DNA of 64,000 nucleotides from Phyllobacteriaceae bacterium (GTDB lineage: Bacteria > Pseudomonadota > Alphaproteobacteria > Rhizobiales > Rhizobiaceae), in the NCBI GenBank assembly GCA_002708825.1, contig PAPF01000013.1:153350-217349 (forward strand), read 5' to 3'. Each line of letters opens with the position of its first letter. Within the stretch, counting starts at the first letter, position 1. Of the stretch, positions 27,802 through 37,239 are shown piece by piece. The notes under the pieces are model-generated. The model saw only the letters and a list, made by a program, of their open reading frames with translations. It was not told where the DNA came from and did not search any database. Position numbers and translations under genes: made by a program.

Positions 27802-28536
27802 ATGCCGCAAGCCGCACCGCAAACCGTCATTGTCTTCGATCTCGACGGGACCCTCGTGGACACCGCGCCCGACCTGCTCGATGCGCTCGACCACGCCATC
27901 GGCGCGGCCGGCCTTCCGCCGGTCGACCAGGCGGCCATGCGCGCCTATGCCGGCCATGGCGGGCGCGCCATGATCGAGCGTGCCTTCGCCCTGAACAGAC
28001 GCCCGCTTGCAACCGATGAGCGCGAACGCCTGCTGGCCCTTTTCCTGGAGCACTATACGAGCCGCATGCCGGGCCGCTCCGCCCTCTTCCCGGGCGCGAT
28101 CGAAGCCCTGACGCGGTTCGAGGAGGCCGGGTTTCCGCTGGCCGTCTGCACAAACAAGTTCGAGCGCCTTGCCCGCCAACTGCTGGAAAGGCTCGACCTG
28201 GCGCACCGGTTCGCCATGATCGCCGGCGCCGACACCTTCGCCTTCCGCAAGCCCGATCCGCGCCATCTGACCGAGACGATCCGCCACGCCGCCGGCGACG
28301 CGGCGACCGGCCTGCTGATCGGCGACACCAACACCGACATCGCGACCGCCAAGGCTGCCGGCCTTCCCGTCGTCGCCGTCGGGTTCGGCTATTCCGCCGA
28401 ACCGCTGGCCAGCCTGGAACCCTCCATCGTCATCCACCACTTCGACGAACTGACGCCGGACCTGGCGATGCGCCTGATGGCGGCTGCCGATCCGGTGGCG
28501 CACAATTCGCCCCTTCAAACGCCGAAAGCGCCTTGA
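27802..28536 (+). CDS. gph: Phosphoglycolate phosphatase (HAD superfamily)
   Basis: 244 residues. HAD motif I is [14 protein letters not shown] with the nucleophile and acid Asp, motif II is the CTNK region, motif III the Lys in FRKPDPR and motif [16 protein letters not shown]. The helical cap between I and II is the phosphoglycolate phosphatase type. It salvages 2-phosphoglycolate from DNA repair or photorespiration-like reactions; other phosphomonoesters are possible. The Met at 27802 is preferred over upstream in-frame sequence that has no coding character. Confidence 0.9.
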   Translation: MPQAAPQTVIVFDLDGTLVDTAPDLLDALDHAIGAAGLPPVDQAAMRAYAGHGGRAMIERAFALNRRPLATDERERLLALFLEHYTSRMPGRSALFPGAIEALTRFEEAGFPLAVCTNKFERLARQLLERLDLAHRFAMIAGADTFAFRKPDPRHLTETIRHAAGDAATGLLIGDTNTDIATAKAAGLPVVAVGFGYSAEPLASLEPSIVIHHFDELTPDLAMRLMAAADPVAHNSPLQTPKAP

Positions 28537-28562
28537 CTTCCCGCGCCGCGCCCTCGTATACC
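28533..28562 (+). promoter_or_regulatory. Candidate promoter of tRNA-Val
   Basis: TTGACT (28533-28538) and TATACC (28557-28562) are 18 nt apart, 40 nt before the tRNA. The -35 box overlaps the gph stop codon, so the tRNA gene can be transcribed separately from gph. Confidence 0.5.
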
Positions 28563-28601
28563 GCGCGGCACCGGACGGCGGCGCTTGAGCCGCGAGCGGC
28601 C

Positions 28602-28676
28602 GGGCGCGTAGCTCAGCGGGAGAGCACTCCCTTCACACGGGAGGGGTCACAGGTTCAATCCCTGTCGCGCCCACCA
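28602..28676 (+). tRNA. tRNA-Val (anticodon CAC), CCA encoded
   Basis: The acceptor arms GGGCGCG and CGCGCCC pair fully. D arm AGCTCAGCGGGAGAGC, anticodon stem CTCCC/GGGAG around loop TTCACAC (anticodon CAC, reading GUG), and T arm ACAGGTTCAATCCCTGT are all present. Discriminator A and a genomically encoded CCA end the gene at 28676, followed by a run of five T. Confidence 0.97.
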
Positions 28677-28768
28677 TTTTTCCATAGAAATCCGGACATG
28701 GTCTTCAGCGGCGGGAAAACCGCATGCCGAAGCGTTGCCGGTCCTTACTGAACAAGCCCGCGAACCAG

Positions 28769-28798
28769 AAGGCCCGCCACCTTCGCGGCAGCGGGCCT
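28769..28798 (-). terminator. Possible terminator hairpin of L,D-transpeptidase gene
   Basis: An 8-bp stem AGGCCCGC/GCGGGCCT (28770-28777 and 28791-28798) with a 13-nt loop lies 56 bp beyond the L,D-transpeptidase stop. The T-run is weak, so this is only a candidate. The rest of 28677-28853 shows nothing else. Confidence 0.35.
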
Positions 28799-28853
28799 GG
28801 TCGTGGCCGTCGTGGCTTGCCGGGTCCGGCCGGACACCGGCGCCGGGATGGCT

Positions 28854-30719
28854 TCAGCTTGACGCCGAACGCGCCTCGCGCACCGCATCAAGCGCCCGCG
28901 TCAGGAAATCGTCCCGCTCATAGACATCGGTGAAGAAGCCGATGGTGCCGTCTTCCTGCGGCCAGGCGGTGAAATAGGCAACATAGACCGGGATCTTCAC
29001 CGGCACGTTGCGCGAGGAATGGCCCGCTGCCAGTTCGCGCCGGATGTCGTCAATGGTGGTGCCAAGCACGGCAGCCGCCATTTCGCGCGGTTGCTGCAGG
29101 CGCACGCAGCCATGCGAGAAGGCGCGCGCATCGCGGTTGAACAGCGATTTCGACGGCGTGTCATGCATGTAGATGGCGTGCTTGTTGGGGAACATGATCT
29201 TCAGTTCACCCAGCGCATTCGCCTCGCCCGGCGTCTGGCGCACATTGTAGGGAATGTTGGCGCCATGCGCGCCCCAGTCGATGGCGGATGACGGAATGCG
29301 CCGTCCCTTCGAATCGGTCACTTCGTAACCGGCCCTGTCCAGATAGCCCGGATCGTTGACGAGGCGCGGCAGCATCTCGTTGACGATGATGGAGCGCGGC
29401 ACGCCCCAATAGGGATTGAACTCCACCCGCTCGATCTCGTCATAGAAGAAGGAGGTCTGGTTGGATTTCTTGCCCACCACGACCCGCATGGAAAGCTTCA
29501 CATCGTCCTGTTCGTAATAGCGGACCATGAATTCGGGCTGGTTGATGAACACGCGGCGCGAACCGAGATCGTGCGGCAGCCAGCGCAGGCGCTCCAGCGC
29601 CAGGCGGATCTTCTCCATGCGGTCCGCCTTGGAGACCGGGCTGATCGCCGAGACGGTGCGCGGGCCGATGATCCCGTCCGGATTGAGCCCGCGCGCCTTC
29701 TGGATCGCCTTGACCACCGGCACGAGGTCCTGGGTATAGGTGTCGCTCTTGCGCGCCGCCATGATGGCGCGCCCGTGTTCGGCCATGATCTCCGGATTGC
29801 CGTCACGCCAGACGATTTCCATGAGCTTGGCGAATTCCGGGCTCTGGCCACCGGGGCGCAGCAGCAGCTTGCTGTCGACGATGATGTCGGCCTCGGCCTC
29901 CCGCCGGATCTTCGCCATGGCGGCGCGAAGGCTCTTGTACTCATCCCCGTGCGGCGCCTGCTCGGCCAGCCAGGCGCCGGCATCGTTGGTGACGGCCAGT
30001 TGCGACAGCGCCCTGGCGGGGTCGAACGGCAGCACCGGCAGGTCGTGATAGCCCGACAGCTTGTTGGGATCGACGCGGCCCGCAGCCACGTCGCGCGCAT
30101 AGCGCAGCACCCGCGCCGACAGCGTCATCTCGAACCGGATGAGCGCCTGCAGTCGCCCGCCCATGTCGTCCATGGAGAAACCTTCGGTCGGCGCGATGAC
30201 GGCGTAGTGCTCGGCGTCGAGCCCCTCATCGCCGGCACTCTCCAGCACCCGCAGCGCGGCACGCGCCCTCGCATTGGGACCGAAGCCGGACACCCAGATG
30301 AAATCCGGATTTGCCGCGTAGTGAGCGGCGATGGCCGCCGCGTCGGCCTTTTCCGCCGTCAGGTCGAAACCCTCCAGCGCCGGGGCGGCCGCGGCGAAAC
30401 TCGCGCCGCCAGGCAGCGTCATACCCGGTTGCGCGGCGGCTGCGGCCACGACCTTCGCGAAGTCGACGCGCACCGGCGCAGCGGCCTGGTAGTTGAAATA
30501 GCGCGGGGCGGCGATCTTCGGAACGCTGACCACGCGCTTCTTGGGCGTGACCTGCGCCGGCGGTTGCGTCCGCTCCCTGCGGTCCGTCTCGAACCGGCCG
30601 CGGATGATCCGAGACAGCCAGTTTTCCTCCGCCTGAGCGGGGCTTGCCGGCAGGGCGGCGAACCCGGCGAAGGTAACGGCGGCGGCGAGGCAGAGGCGGG
30701 CAGTGAAGGTGCGAATCAT
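28854..30719 (-). CDS. Large L,D-transpeptidase (YcbB/LdtD-type)
   Basis: 621 residues with a signal peptide cleaved near PAQAEE. A long scaffold domain (about 130-330) precedes a peptidoglycan-binding motif (AIQKARGLNPDGIIGPRTVSAI) and a YkuD catalytic domain with MHDTPSK and the active-site SHGCVRLQ. The size and order match E. coli LdtD/YcbB, which makes 3-3 cross-links and can confer beta-lactam tolerance. In Hyphomicrobiales, polar growth depends heavily on 3-3 cross-links, so a growth role is plausible. The Met at 30719 starts the signal peptide. Confidence 0.92.
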   Translation of the reverse strand: MIRTFTARLCLAAAVTFAGFAALPASPAQAEENWLSRIIRGRFETDRRERTQPPAQVTPKKRVVSVPKIAAPRYFNYQAAAPVRVDFAKVVAAAAAQPGMTLPGGASFAAAAPALEGFDLTAEKADAAAIAAHYAANPDFIWVSGFGPNARARAALRVLESAGDEGLDAEHYAVIAPTEGFSMDDMGGRLQALIRFEMTLSARVLRYARDVAAGRVDPNKLSGYHDLPVLPFDPARALSQLAVTNDAGAWLAEQAPHGDEYKSLRAAMAKIRREAEADIIVDSKLLLRPGGQSPEFAKLMEIVWRDGNPEIMAEHGRAIMAARKSDTYTQDLVPVVKAIQKARGLNPDGIIGPRTVSAISPVSKADRMEKIRLALERLRWLPHDLGSRRVFINQPEFMVRYYEQDDVKLSMRVVVGKKSNQTSFFYDEIERVEFNPYWGVPRSIIVNEMLPRLVNDPGYLDRAGYEVTDSKGRRIPSSAIDWGAHGANIPYNVRQTPGEANALGELKIMFPNKHAIYMHDTPSKSLFNRDARAFSHGCVRLQQPREMAAAVLGTTIDDIRRELAAGHSSRNVPVKIPVYVAYFTAWPQEDGTIGFFTDVYERDDFLTRALDAVREARSASS

Positions 30720-30880
30720 CAAGACAGGTTCCCGGACTGGCTTGCCCGCAGGCCATGCGGGCGGGGCGGCGGGGCATGGCCCCGGGCAATGGCGGTCTAT
30801 CCCACAATGATACGGATTTGAATCGAATTCGTTAAGGCCGCGGCCGGGAAAAGGCACCCGGCGCGCCTGACGATTGCGTG

Positions 30881-30910
30881 AAAAGGCCGGCCCGCGTTAA
30901 CGGGCCGGCC
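30881..30910 (-). terminator. Rho-independent terminator of TadG-like gene
   Basis: A perfect 10-bp stem GGCCGGCCCG/CGGGCCGGCC (30885-30894 and 30901-30910) with 6-nt loop CGTTAA is followed on the minus strand by TTTTC. It lies 46 bp beyond the stop of the TadG-like gene. The rest of 30720-30956 is leader of the L,D-transpeptidase gene with no other clear signal. Confidence 0.75.
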
Positions 30911-30956
30911 GGATTGACAGTGAAGAGGCTGCAGGAAGGGCCGCTTCCCGCCCCGG

Positions 30957-32360
30957 TCACTTGACCAGGCGGAGCCGCGTGATGGATTCGGCGATCTTCT
31001 GGAAGGTGGTGTTCAGCGCCGACGCCGATGCCGCGTCGAAATAATGCGCGCTGCTGGAAGCGCAGTCCTGCAGGACCTTCTTTCCGTTCGCCGAAATCTC
31101 CTTGCCATAGGCAATGGAGAAGACCTCCACGCCGCGGCTCCGGGTGTGCTCGCAGGCTTCGCGTGTCCAGGCATCGGCCATGGGAACATCGTGATTGTCG
31201 TGGTACTCCTTGTATATGGACCCGTCGAGACGAGGCGCGACGTAATTGTCACCATCCGACATCACAATGAGGATTTTCCGGACCTGACCACCGCCCGCCG
31301 CCGACGGATCGGCGCCTTCCGTGAACGGCGCGACTGGCGAAAGAACCCGAAGCCCCCACATGACCCCATCTGCAATGTAAGTCTCTTCATACGGGTACAA
31401 AGCGTCAATGGTGTCGAGTACGTTCTGCTTCTTTTCGGTTAGCGGGAGAAGCGGAGTACCGCATCGCATGTTGACGATGCCCGGAAACCTGTAGTTGTCT
31501 GGCCACGAGGTGCGGTTAAAGGGCTCGTCCTGGAGCGCCAGCTTGTCAGTCTTTGTCCCTCGTGAACCGACACACCCGTACCACTCCAGGTCGACGCGAA
31601 TTTCCGGGCCGATTTCGTCGTATTGGCACCTCCTAACATACTCCCAGACACCGTCCGTATCTTCGTAAACCATCTTGCATGAACCAGGGATTTCTACCAT
31701 TTCCTTTCGCATGTCGTACCAGCGAGGGTCATCCGGCGGAGGTAGCTTCAACCATTTTTCGTTCTTGTATTGCGTACCGACCTTTACGTAGTCGTCGAAC
31801 GGAACGACGCCGATTTTTACGTCGGCGTTTTCGTTGGCGGCATCAAACAAGGTGTTGGTGAAGTTCTTTGCCGCGATCTTCAAACCGCCGATCTTGTCAT
31901 CAGCTTTCATGGACTTGGTAATGTCCAGCGCCATCGCCACTTCGATGATCTGGTCCTGTCCTGCCACGGCCACGGCCTTCACCTTGATCGTGTAGTCACG
32001 GTCCCAGATGGCGTGCATGATGAACGGATCGTAGGGCGCCTCGACCGTGACCTTGATTTCCCCGTTCACTTTACGCTCAAGGCGCTTCAGTTCCACCTTC
32101 TTCACCTCGGTATTGGCCCGGATGAACTGCCTGACCGCCTTCTCCTCAGGCATCTTGCCGTTGTCTTCATAGTAGCGCGCCGCCATCAGCACGCCGGCGT
32201 CTGCCGCGTTCTGCAGGCTGTCGCGCGTGGCATCCATGTTGGAATAATCCACAGCCATGGCGACACTGCCGATCAGCGGAATGGCCGCGACCGCGAACAT
32301 GGTCACGAAATTGCCGCCCCGATCCCTCAGGAAGGGCAAGAACTTACCGTGGATTGTCAT
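30957..32360 (-). CDS. TadG-like protein with von Willebrand factor A domain
   Basis: 467 residues. The N-terminus (RDRGGNFVTMFAVAAIPLIG, then DYSNMDATRDSLQNAADAG) is the TadE/TadG pilus-assembly leader and membrane anchor. A vWA domain follows, with a MIDAS variant D146-I-T148-K-S150 and VMSDGDNY. Between them lies a Cys-containing insert with tryptophans. The base composition of the middle (31400-32360) is visibly lower in GC than its neighbours, with rarer codons. No other tad/cpa genes are nearby. It may act in envelope attachment or as a solitary surface protein; possible horizontal origin is inference. Confidence 0.85.
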   Translation of the reverse strand: MTIHGKFLPFLRDRGGNFVTMFAVAAIPLIGSVAMAVDYSNMDATRDSLQNAADAGVLMAARYYEDNGKMPEEKAVRQFIRANTEVKKVELKRLERKVNGEIKVTVEAPYDPFIMHAIWDRDYTIKVKAVAVAGQDQIIEVAMALDITKSMKADDKIGGLKIAAKNFTNTLFDAANENADVKIGVVPFDDYVKVGTQYKNEKWLKLPPPDDPRWYDMRKEMVEIPGSCKMVYEDTDGVWEYVRRCQYDEIGPEIRVDLEWYGCVGSRGTKTDKLALQDEPFNRTSWPDNYRFPGIVNMRCGTPLLPLTEKKQNVLDTIDALYPYEETYIADGVMWGLRVLSPVAPFTEGADPSAAGGGQVRKILIVMSDGDNYVAPRLDGSIYKEYHDNHDVPMADAWTREACEHTRSRGVEVFSIAYGKEISANGKKVLQDCASSSAHYFDAASASALNTTFQKIAESITRLRLVK

Positions 32361-32626
32361 CCTGTTTCCCCAATATTACCGCACACAGGCACCATAATAC
32401 AGGGGAACTGCAAACATCGAGTTCACGCGCAAGGTAAATTTCGACTTTTCATTTTGCAATTCGGAAATATTTAGCATTACAGAAACAACGAATACTTCGG
32501 AGCGGGGAGCACTCCGCCCGCCTCCCGCGCCCCGTCAGTGCATCGGCCATTCGGCGGGCTGGATTTTGCGCGCCGGTTCGCTAAACAGGGCGCAAACGCG
32601 CAAGCCTTGCCACCGGAGCAGACATC
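32361..32626. other. AT-rich intergenic region between TadG-like gene and fumarase
   Basis: A 266-bp divergent spacer of clearly lower GC on its left half (32361-32500), continuing the composition of the TadG-like gene. It must hold promoters for both genes, but I see no convincing -35/-10 pair or operator, and no coding frame with support. Confidence 0.5.
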
Positions 32627-34246
32627 ATGGCCGAGACATTCACCGCCGATCTCTTTCCCCTCTCCACGGATGAGACGCCCTGGCGCAAGCTGACCTCCGA
32701 TTTCGTGTCCGTCGACACGTTCAAGGGTCAGGAGGTCCTCACCATCGAGCCGGAAGGGCTGCGCCTTCTCTCCGAAACCGCCTTCGCCGACATCAACCAC
32801 CTGCTGCGCCCGGGCCATCTGGCGCAACTGGCGCATATCCTCGAAGACCCGGAAGCCACGGAGAACGACCGCTTCGTGGCCTATGACCTGCTGAAAAACG
32901 CCAACATCGCCGCCGGCGGCGTTCTGCCCATGTGCCAGGACACCGGCACCGCGATCATCATGGGCAAGAAGGGCCGCCGGGTCTGGACCGAGGGCGGCGA
33001 CGCCGAGGCGCTCGGCCAGGGCGTGCTCGATGCCTATGAACGCAAGAACCTGCGGTATTCACAGCTGGCGCCCTTGAAGATGTTCGAGGAGAAGAACACG
33101 AAGAACAACCTGCCCGCCCAGATCGACATCTACGAGGAAGGCGAGGACGCCTACAAGTTCCTGTTCATGGCCAAGGGCGGCGGTTCGGCCAACAAGACCT
33201 TCCTTTACCAGGGCACGCCGTCGCTGCTGACCCACGACCGCATGATCGAGTTCCTGAAGGAAAAGATCCTGACGCTCGGCACGGCGGCCTGCCCGCCCTA
33301 TCATCTCGCCATCGTCATCGGCGGCACCTCGGCCGAGATGAACCTGAAGACGGTCAAGCTCGCCTCCGCCCGTTACCTCGACGGATTGCCCACCCAGGGC
33401 TCCGAGACCGGCCATGCCTTCCGCGACCTGGAAATGGAAGCCGAGATTCACAAGCTGACGCAGCAGATGGGCGTCGGCGCGCAGTTCGGCGGCAAGTATT
33501 TCTGCCATGACGTTCGCGTCATCCGCCTCCCCCGCCATGGCGCATCGCTGCCCATCGGGCTCGGCGTGTCCTGCTCGGCCGACCGCCAGGCGCTCGGCAA
33601 GATCACGAAGGACGGCATCTTCCTGGAGAAGCTGGAAACCGATCCCGGCAAGTACATGCCCGACATCGACGAGGGCGCGCTGTCCGACCATGTCGTGAAG
33701 GTCGATCTCAACCAGCCGATGAGCGAAATCCTCGCCGAACTGACGAAGCACCCGGTCAAGACCCGGCTGTCGCTTTCCGGTCCGATCATCGTCGCGCGCG
33801 ACCTGGCGCATGCGAAGATCCGCGAACGGCTGGAAAACGGCGAACCGATGCCGGACTACTTCAGGAACCACCCGATCTACTACGCCGGTCCGGCCAAGAC
33901 GCCGGAAGGCTATGCATCGGGCTCCTTCGGCCCGACCACGGCGGGGCGCATGGACAGCTATGTGGACCAGTTCCAGTCCTTCGGCGGTTCCATGGTCATG
34001 CTGGCCAAGGGCAACCGCTCGCGCCAGGTGCGTGACGCCTGCGCCCGCCATCACGGCTTCTATCTGGGCTCCATCGGCGGCCCCGCCGCCCGTCTGGCCC
34101 AGGACTGCATCAAGAAGGTCGAGGTGGTGGAATATCCCGAACTCGGAATGGAAGCCATCTGGCGCATCGAGGTTGTCGACTTCCCCGCCTTCATCGTCAT
34201 CGACGACAAGGGCAACGACTTCTTCAAGGAACTCAACCTCGGCTGA
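32627..34246 (+). CDS. fumA: Class I fumarate hydratase, iron-sulfur type
   Basis: 539 residues, the single-chain form joining the TtdA- and TtdB-like halves. Cluster cysteines C103 (PMCQDTGT), C222 (AACPPYHL) and C316 (VSCSADR) fall at positions almost identical to those of E. coli FumA, so a [4Fe-4S] cluster is expected. Other matches are GGSANK and [14 protein letters not shown]. It interconverts fumarate and malate in the TCA cycle; such enzymes are oxygen sensitive. The ATG follows GGAGCAG-like sequence. It converges on a GH25 gene. Confidence 0.95.
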   Translation: MAETFTADLFPLSTDETPWRKLTSDFVSVDTFKGQEVLTIEPEGLRLLSETAFADINHLLRPGHLAQLAHILEDPEATENDRFVAYDLLKNANIAAGGVLPMCQDTGTAIIMGKKGRRVWTEGGDAEALGQGVLDAYERKNLRYSQLAPLKMFEEKNTKNNLPAQIDIYEEGEDAYKFLFMAKGGGSANKTFLYQGTPSLLTHDRMIEFLKEKILTLGTAACPPYHLAIVIGGTSAEMNLKTVKLASARYLDGLPTQGSETGHAFRDLEMEAEIHKLTQQMGVGAQFGGKYFCHDVRVIRLPRHGASLPIGLGVSCSADRQALGKITKDGIFLEKLETDPGKYMPDIDEGALSDHVVKVDLNQPMSEILAELTKHPVKTRLSLSGPIIVARDLAHAKIRERLENGEPMPDYFRNHPIYYAGPAKTPEGYASGSFGPTTAGRMDSYVDQFQSFGGSMVMLAKGNRSRQVRDACARHHGFYLGSIGGPAARLAQDCIKKVEVVEYPELGMEAIWRIEVVDFPAFIVIDDKGNDFFKELNLG

Positions 34247-34269
34247 GGCCGCCGCGCGCGGTCCGGTCC

Positions 34270-34290
34270 CGGGGCGCATCCGGCGCCCCG
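34270..34290. terminator. Possible hairpin terminator between fumarase and GH25 genes
   Basis: An 8-bp perfect stem CGGGGCGC/GCGCCCCG (34270-34277 and 34283-34290) with a 5-nt loop lies 23 bp after the fumarase stop and just beyond the convergent GH25 stop. Only TT follows, so its strength is uncertain. Confidence 0.4.
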
Positions 34291-34291
34291 T

Positions 34292-35329
34292 TCACCGCGT
34301 CCGTTTCTTCAGCCAGGCCTGCCAGCCGCTCTTCGACCCGTTGAAGACGTTGAGGTCGATATGATTGTCGACGCCGGAGGCAAGCCCGGTGCCCGAATAC
34401 TGCCAGAAGGCGAATTCCCGGCCGGGATAGACCTTGCTGGGGTGCTCTGCCACCGCGCGCAGCCAGAAGGAATAATTCTTGAACTCGCCCCGCAAGTTGT
34501 CGGCATAGAAGTCCGGAGCCGTGTAGATCACCGGCTGCTGTCCGTAATGACGCTCCAGTTTTTCCATGAAGACCTTCATCTTGGCCAGCACCACCGCGCG
34601 CGAGGGACGCTTCGGACAGGTCTTGGAATGGGCGTTCCATTCCACGTCGATTACCGGCGGCAGGGTGCCCTTCTCTTTCGGCACATTGCGGATGAACCAG
34701 TCGGCCTGCACTTCAGCCACCGTGCACCAGTAGAAGAAGTGATAGGCACCGCGCGCAACGCCTGCCTTCTGGGCGCCGCGCCAGTTGCGCATGAAGCTGG
34801 GGTCGAGGTGGTCGCCGCCCTCGGTCGCCTTGATGTAGACGAAGTTGGCACCCTCCTTCTTCAGCTTCAGCCAGTCGATCTCGCCTTGCCAGCGCGACAC
34901 GTCGACGCCGTGAACCGGATAGTCCTCTGGCTCCACCGGCCCGAAATTGACCGGCTTGGCATCGGAAAAACGCGGCTTGCGGATCGATTTTTCGATGGCC
35001 CTGACCGCCTTCTCCGGCGCGGGTGCCGCGGCAAGGGCCGCGATCTGGCGCTGCGTTTCGGCGCCCGGCGCGGCATGGTCCGGCGCGGGGGCGGCAGGCT
35101 CCGCATCAGCCTCGGCGGCCGGCCCGACCGCCTTGCCGGGCACCGGAATGCCGATGGACCCGGTGATCATGCCCGGCGATGGATCGAGTGCATCGACACC
35201 GCTGGACGATGTGCAACCGGCAACGAAAAGGGCGGCGATACAGACACAGGACGCGAAGATACGCACGCGGGACACCCGTTGTTTGGAAACTCGTTCACGC
35301 TTGAGGCTCGGCGCTTGCGGAGCGCACAC
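34292..35329 (-). CDS. GH25 family lysozyme-like lipoprotein
   Basis: Up to 345 residues. A signal peptide ends in the lipobox VAGC, so it is membrane-anchored. After a Pro/Ala linker comes a GH25 muramidase domain: VHGVDVSRWQGEIDW with the catalytic Asp, VYIKATEGGDH, PPVIDVEWN with the catalytic Asp/Glu pair, and FWQYSGTG. It should cleave the MurNAc-GlcNAc bond of peptidoglycan. The start is unsure: only GTG codons are available before the signal peptide, at 35327-35329 and 35273-35275, and neither has a strong ribosome site. Neighbouring genes include two L,D-transpeptidases. Confidence 0.88.
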   Translation of the reverse strand: MCAPQAPSLKRERVSKQRVSRVRIFASCVCIAALFVAGCTSSSGVDALDPSPGMITGSIGIPVPGKAVGPAAEADAEPAAPAPDHAAPGAETQRQIAALAAAPAPEKAVRAIEKSIRKPRFSDAKPVNFGPVEPEDYPVHGVDVSRWQGEIDWLKLKKEGANFVYIKATEGGDHLDPSFMRNWRGAQKAGVARGAYHFFYWCTVAEVQADWFIRNVPKEKGTLPPVIDVEWNAHSKTCPKRPSRAVVLAKMKVFMEKLERHYGQQPVIYTAPDFYADNLRGEFKNYSFWLRAVAEHPSKVYPGREFAFWQYSGTGLASGVDNHIDLNVFNGSKSGWQAWLKKRTR

Positions 35330-35512
35330 GGGTCAGGGTTAGCGGTGAATGAATAATAAATCGCAAATGCAAAATTAACGCTCGTGGCAAGGCATCACGC
35401 GCGATCACATTCGTTCACGTTTTGTGATGAGGGTCATTGACTGCGCCGGTCAGCTTGGCATTCTGGCGGTTCATTCGCTGTTGTTCGCCGCTCTATACCC
35501 GGACCGTAAATC

Positions 35513-36121
35513 ATGATCCTACGTCTGTTCACCGCCTTCGCCCTTGCAATGGGACTCTCCATGCCCCTGGCAGTTTCCATGCCGGGTGTGGCATCCGCGG
35601 AGTCCGGCTTCGCGCAATTCATTCGCGGCGGCCAGCCGCGCGTGCGGCACGGCCGTCATGCCTCCGACAAGTCGCCGATCCCGCGCGAGACGGTCCGCTC
35701 CGACCTTCCCGCCAACACCATCCTCGTCGATACGTCCGAGCGCCGCCTTTACTTCGGCCTCGGCAATGGCAAGGCCCTGAAATATGGCGTCGGCGTCGGC
35801 CGCGAGGGCTTCACCTGGCAGGGCCGCCACAGCGTCACGCGCAAGGCCGAGTGGCCGGGCTGGACGCCGCCGAAGCAGATGATTGCCCGCGAGGCGCGCA
35901 AGGGCCGCAAGCTGCCCGCCTACATGGAAGGCGGACCCAACAATCCGCTCGGCGCACGCGCCCTCTACATCGGTTCGACGTTGTACCGCATCCACGGCAC
36001 CAATCAGCCCTGGACGATCGGCCAGGCCATGTCGTCGGGTTGCATCCGCATGGCCAATGATGACGTCATCGACCTCTACAACCGCGTCGGCGTCGGCACG
36101 AAGGTCGTCGTTCGCCACTGA
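35513..36121 (+). CDS. Short L,D-transpeptidase (YkuD domain)
   Basis: 202 residues with a signal peptide ending GVASAE. The YkuD domain starts at ILVDTSERRLYF and ends with the active-site block RIHGTNQPWTIGQAMSSGCIRM, with catalytic His and Cys. Periplasmic enzymes of this size either make 3-3 cross-links or attach outer-membrane proteins to peptidoglycan, as shown for short rhizobial and Brucella paralogues; which applies here is unknown. It is divergent from the GH25 gene, with about 183 bp between. Confidence 0.92.
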   Translation: MILRLFTAFALAMGLSMPLAVSMPGVASAESGFAQFIRGGQPRVRHGRHASDKSPIPRETVRSDLPANTILVDTSERRLYFGLGNGKALKYGVGVGREGFTWQGRHSVTRKAEWPGWTPPKQMIAREARKGRKLPAYMEGGPNNPLGARALYIGSTLYRIHGTNQPWTIGQAMSSGCIRMANDDVIDLYNRVGVGTKVVVRH

Positions 36122-36226
36122 GCGCATGACGGCCGGCCCGGAGGATCCGCGAGATACCCGCCTTGCAAGCACCGGCGGCCGGGCATACCTTGCCCGTCGC
36201 CGGTTCGCAGCATGGAGGGACGTGAC

Positions 36227-36628
36227 GTGAAGATGAAGCGCGGGATCAAGGAGATGCTGGCCGAGGCCGATGCCGCGATCGTGGCGCTGACGCCGCAGGA
36301 GGCGGCCGAGGCGGCAAAGGATGACAATGTCCTGCTGGTCGATATTCGCGACGTGCGCGAACTCCAGCGCGACGGCGCCGTGCCCGGCGCATGGCATGCC
36401 CCGCGCGGCATGCTGGAATTCTGGGTCGATCCCGACAGCCCGTACCACAAGCCGGTCTTCGCCTCGGGCAAGCGGTTCATCTTCTTCTGCGCCGGCGGCC
36501 TGCGTTCGGCCCTGACGACCAAGACGCTTCAGGACATGGGCCTGGAACCGGTTGCCCACGTTACCGGCGGCTTCGGCGCCTGGCGCGATGCCGGCCTGCC
36601 GGTCGAGGAATACCGGAAGAAACCCTGA
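36227..36628 (+). CDS. Rhodanese-like domain protein
   Basis: 133 residues from a GTG at 36227, chosen because GGAGGGA at 36214-36220 is ideally spaced; an in-frame ATG at 36212 would place that site inside the gene. The rhodanese fold is plain: LLVDIRDVRELQRDG, AWHAPRGMLEFW and the active-site loop FCAGGLRSA with the persulfide Cys, ending in GGFGAWRDAGLPV. It probably moves sulfane sulfur in the cytoplasm. It lies 105 bp downstream of the L,D-transpeptidase gene. Confidence 0.88.
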   Translation: MKMKRGIKEMLAEADAAIVALTPQEAAEAAKDDNVLLVDIRDVRELQRDGAVPGAWHAPRGMLEFWVDPDSPYHKPVFASGKRFIFFCAGGLRSALTTKTLQDMGLEPVAHVTGGFGAWRDAGLPVEEYRKKP

Positions 36629-36783
36629 TTCGGTCCCTTTTCTCCCGGCGCGGCGCTCAAGGGCATCTGCAAGTCGCATTCCGGGCCGTTTCTTGATCCC
36701 GCGCAATGCAGGGTGGCAGCCTTGATGCTGTTTGGAGAGACATGCCGCCGGGTGTGGCGGCCATGAAGAGGGAGGCACGTTCC

Positions 36784-37197
36784 ATGTATTCGACCATTCT
36801 CGTCCCGGTGGACCTGGCCCATGCGGACAAGCTGGAGAAATCGCTGGAAGCGGCTGCGCGCCTGGCGAAGCTGGACAATGCCCGCATCGTCTATTGCGGC
36901 GTGACGGCGGGAACGCCCGGCGCCGTGGCGCACAACCCGGAGGAATTCGGCCAGAAACTCGAAGCCTTCGCGGCCGGACAGGCCGGCAAGTCGGGCGTGG
37001 AATGCAGCGCCCTCGCCATGACGAGCCACGATCCGGCGACCGACCTGGACAAGGCACTGATGCAGGCCATCGAGGACAGTGGCGCGGACCTTGTGGTCAT
37101 GGCCTCCCATGTGCCCGGCGTGATCGACCATTTCGTCACCTCGAATGCCGGCTGGCTCGCCACCCATGCCGACATTTCGGTGATGGTCGTGCGGTAA
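36784..37197 (+). CDS. Universal stress protein family (UspA)
   Basis: 137 residues beginning MYSTILVPVDLAH and ending SNAGWLATHADISVMVVR. The C-terminal loop ASHVPGVIDHFVTSNAGWLATHA takes the place of the ATP-binding Gx2Gx9G(S/T) motif; its first Gly is present but spacing differs, so ATP binding is uncertain. GGGAGG lies about 8 nt before the ATG. Universal stress proteins are induced by starvation or stress. Here it is the last plus-strand gene before a convergent DUF971 gene. Confidence 0.85.
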   Translation: MYSTILVPVDLAHADKLEKSLEAAARLAKLDNARIVYCGVTAGTPGAVAHNPEEFGQKLEAFAAGQAGKSGVECSALAMTSHDPATDLDKALMQAIEDSGADLVVMASHVPGVIDHFVTSNAGWLATHADISVMVVR

Positions 37198-37199
37198 CA

Positions 37200-37239
37200 A
37201 GCGGTTTCAGCGGACGGTGCAGGCGCCCGCGAAACCGCT
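37200..37239. repeat. 9-bp inverted repeat between convergent usp and DUF971 genes
   Basis: AGCGGTTTC (37200-37208) and GAAACCGCT (37231-37239) pair perfectly across a 22-nt GC-rich loop. The position between two convergent stop codons suggests a shared transcript end, but there is no T-run, so confidence is low. Confidence 0.4.

Noticed and set aside
35404-35428. ATCACA-N13-TGTGAT inverted repeat before the short L,D-transpeptidase
   Set aside because: The arms resemble CRP/FNR half-sites but in reversed order and with the wrong spacing; could be chance in an AT-rich leader.
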